Positions 13,378 to 14,919 of a stretch of 14,919 nucleotides of DNA are shown here, piece by piece. Both the position numbers and the translations under genes were made by a program. Source of the DNA: Chloroflexota bacterium (GTDB lineage: Bacteria > Chloroflexota > Anaerolineae > Thermoflexales > Thermoflexaceae). The notes beneath the pieces are model-generated. The model had not been told where the DNA came from. It was given only the letters and a program-made list of their open reading frames with translations, and did not search any database. Location of the stretch: contig JAUQQB010000023.1 in NCBI GenBank assembly GCA_030550075.1, positions 1 through 14,919 of the forward strand. The letters are read 5' to 3'. Each line of letters opens with the position of its first letter. The first letter of the stretch is position 1.

Positions 13378-14658
13378 TCACTTCCATTGATCTTTGGGAA
13401 GGATCTGGAACTTTCCGTCCTTCACTGTAACCATCATGAAATCGGTGTAATTGAACCCCAGGTGATCCGTGGAGCTCAGGTTGAAGAGACCGTGCGTGCC
13501 CGGGAAGTTCTTAATTTCGGTTTCCAGGGCCTGTCGAGCCTTCGCTCGCTGGTCAGCCAGGGACAGGCCATCGGGCAACGTCTTCAGAGCGGCCAGGGCC
13601 CACTGCAGCGCATCATAGGCGTGACCCGCGAAGGTGCTGATGGGCTCCCCTTTTGTGAAGTCCTGGTAGGCCTTCACGAAATCCAGGTTCAGCTTCTTCA
13701 CGGGATCCGTATCCGGCAGCTGATCGGCCACCAGGATCTTGCCGCAGGGCATGACCGTGCCCTCCGCCGCCGCGCCGGCGTTCTTCATCAGGTCCGGGCT
13801 GCATGAGCCGTGGCCGTGGACAATCCGGATCTCCGGCAGGGCATCGCGGACAGCGACGTTAACCAGCGCCGAGGCCGGCGGGATGGAACCGATCACCACC
13901 GCCTGGCATCCGCTGGCCTTCACCCGCTCCACCTGGGGGAACTCCGTCGCCGTGCGCTCGAAAGCGTCGCCGTAGACGATCTCGATGCCTGCCTGGGGGA
14001 AGATCGCCTGAGCGCTGGCGAAGGTGTCCTTCCCGTAAGCGGTGTTCTCATAGAGGTGACAGACCTTCGTAACCCCCACGGCCTTCAGGTAATCGGCCTG
14101 CTTCTGGGCGGAGTGAAGATTCTCAGGGACCGGCTTGAAGATCCATTCGCGCATCTTCTTTGTCTCAGGGTCTTCGATGATGGAGCGCGCGGAGGCCATG
14201 GAAATCATCGGCGCTTTGGCTTCCGTGGCGATAGGGACCATCGCCAGGCTGGGGCCGCTCAGGGTGCCGGCCACCAGGACCACCACGCCCTCCTGTTCGA
14301 TGAGGCGCCGGGCGACGCTGGCCGCCGTGTCGGTTTTGCTTTCGTCGTCGAAGATGAGGATCTGCACCTCATGGCGCACCCCATCCGGCCCGACGATCCC
14401 TCCCTGGGCCTTCAGCTGCTCCTGAACCAGCTGGGCGGTGTTGCGTTCCGGGATGCCCAGGCTGGCCCCGGGCCCGGTGATGGAGGCGATGAAGCCAATC
14501 TTATAAGGGCTCCCGACTTTCGGTGCCGGCGTGGGGGTGGGGGGAGCAGCAGGTGCAACGGTTGGGGTGGCCGCAGGGGGTGGAGTAGGCGTAGGAGCGG
14601 CGCACGCTGCTAGCAGAACAACGATCAGGACAGTCGACAGCCACCCATGGCGATTCAT
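13378..14658 (-). CDS. livJ: Extracellular solute-binding lipoprotein of the Liv-type importer
   Basis: A 426-residue type I periplasmic-binding protein (Leu/Ile/Val-BP family). Residues 1-18 form a lipoprotein signal, with lipobox LAAC and lipidated Cys19. A Pro/Thr/Ala linker (about 20-48) tethers the domain to the membrane. The ligand domain begins YKIGFIASITGPGASLGIPE and contains VLVAGTLSGPSLAMVPIATEAKAPMISMAS, ENTAYGKDTFASAQ and HAYDALQWALAALK. ATG 14658 is preceded by GGAGG five bases away; an ATG at 14670 overlaps that site and would add four residues. Two Cys (in VCHLYE and GSCSPD/MPCGK regions) lie in the mature domain. It is the first gene of the transporter operon. The family binds amino acids, but members beside aromatic catabolic genes often bind aromatic acids; 4-hydroxyphenylacetate is a plausible ligand here. 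The symbol marks the family only. Confidence 0.9.
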   Translation of the reverse strand: MNRHGWLSTVLIVVLLAACAAPTPTPPPAATPTVAPAAPPTPTPAPKVGSPYKIGFIASITGPGASLGIPERNTAQLVQEQLKAQGGIVGPDGVRHEVQILIFDDESKTDTAASVARRLIEQEGVVVLVAGTLSGPSLAMVPIATEAKAPMISMASARSIIEDPETKKMREWIFKPVPENLHSAQKQADYLKAVGVTKVCHLYENTAYGKDTFASAQAIFPQAGIEIVYGDAFERTATEFPQVERVKASGCQAVVIGSIPPASALVNVAVRDALPEIRIVHGHGSCSPDLMKNAGAAAEGTVMPCGKILVADQLPDTDPVKKLNLDFVKAYQDFTKGEPISTFAGHAYDALQWALAALKTLPDGLSLADQRAKARQALETEIKNFPGTHGLFNLSSTDHLGFNYTDFMMVTVKDGKFQILPKDQWK

Positions 14659-14670
14659 AGGCCCCTCCAT

Positions 14671-14919
14671 TTAAAGGATCACCCGCTATGGAATACCGCG
14701 GGAACGCTCCCTCAGTCATGGTCGCTTTCACAAAGCGTGCTGGGTTGTCTTCATAGTTCCCCGCTCCAGCTGATCAACTTCCCAGCTGGGGATTCATAGG
14801 TATAAGGCGCTGGAGGTCCTTTATTCGTAACTATTCAGCCGTTCTACCGCAGTGTCTATACGGATCTAGGCGGTTTCCTCCTGGGGGCTTTTGGGGCCGA
14901 GCCGCGCGCCGAAGGCGCG
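14671..14919. promoter_or_regulatory. Upstream region of the transporter operon
   Basis: The 249 bases hold no gene and must include the operon promoter. A weak candidate on the minus strand is TAGACA (complement of 14853-14858), 17 bases, then AATAGT (complement of 14830-14835). Between it and the gene lies a dyad CCAGCTG (14766-14772), ten bases, CAGCTGG (14783-14789) that could be a regulator site. The window ends in CGCGCC-GAA-GGCGCG (14905-14919), a hairpin possibly cut by the window edge. The promoter call is tentative. Confidence 0.3.

Overview
The window is a catabolic gene cluster from a bacterium with roughly 60-65 % G+C over most of its length. The genes use strong GGAGG-type ribosome sites, several GTG/TTG starts, and a solute-binding lipoprotein with a Pro/Thr/Ala-rich linker after the lipid-anchored cysteine. 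Together with the TumE-type toxin, DapA-type aldolase and single-domain HpaG, this would suit a (possibly thermophilic) Chloroflexota member or another deep-branching, Gram-positive-like bacterium. That placement is inference; no rRNA or other marker gene is present.

Almost everything lies on the minus strand, so transcription runs from high to low coordinates. At the right (14658-9334) is a complete LivJ-H-M-G-F type ABC importer: lipoprotein, two permeases and two ATPases. Directly behind it, and overlapping livF, come hpaC (flavin reductase, 9416-8916) and a DapA-fold aldolase (8919-8023) of the kind that replaces HpaI. After a 248-base gap holding an 11-base inverted repeat come a small membrane protein (7774-7433) and a single-domain HpaG (7424-6681). 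Two plus-strand genes interrupt the series (5853-6526): a short acidic helical protein and a TumE-family toxin, the latter in strikingly AT-rich DNA. The minus-strand series then resumes with hpaE (5768-4275), a perfect 16-base-arm palindrome, hpaB (4220-2739), a translationally coupled zinc-ribbon protein (2742-2515), hpaD (2471-1479) and an alpha/beta hydrolase (1455-679).

Together the enzymes outline the homoprotocatechuate meta-cleavage route. HpaB with FADH2 from HpaC hydroxylates 4-hydroxyphenylacetate. HpaD opens the ring of 3,4-dihydroxyphenylacetate. HpaE oxidises the semialdehyde, HpaG decarboxylates/isomerises, and the aldolase releases pyruvate and succinate semialdehyde. No HpaF isomerase, HpaH hydratase or transcriptional regulator is visible. 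The adjoining Liv-type importer probably brings in the aromatic acid or a related compound rather than (or besides) branched-chain amino acids.

The left end (50-~620) holds no gene. It is a head-to-tail array of five ~98-base units plus a decayed sixth, each folding into nested hairpins that begin with GTAG and end with CTAC. With the palindrome at 4248-4281, which has the same GTAG/CTAC ends, it is the least explained structure in the window.
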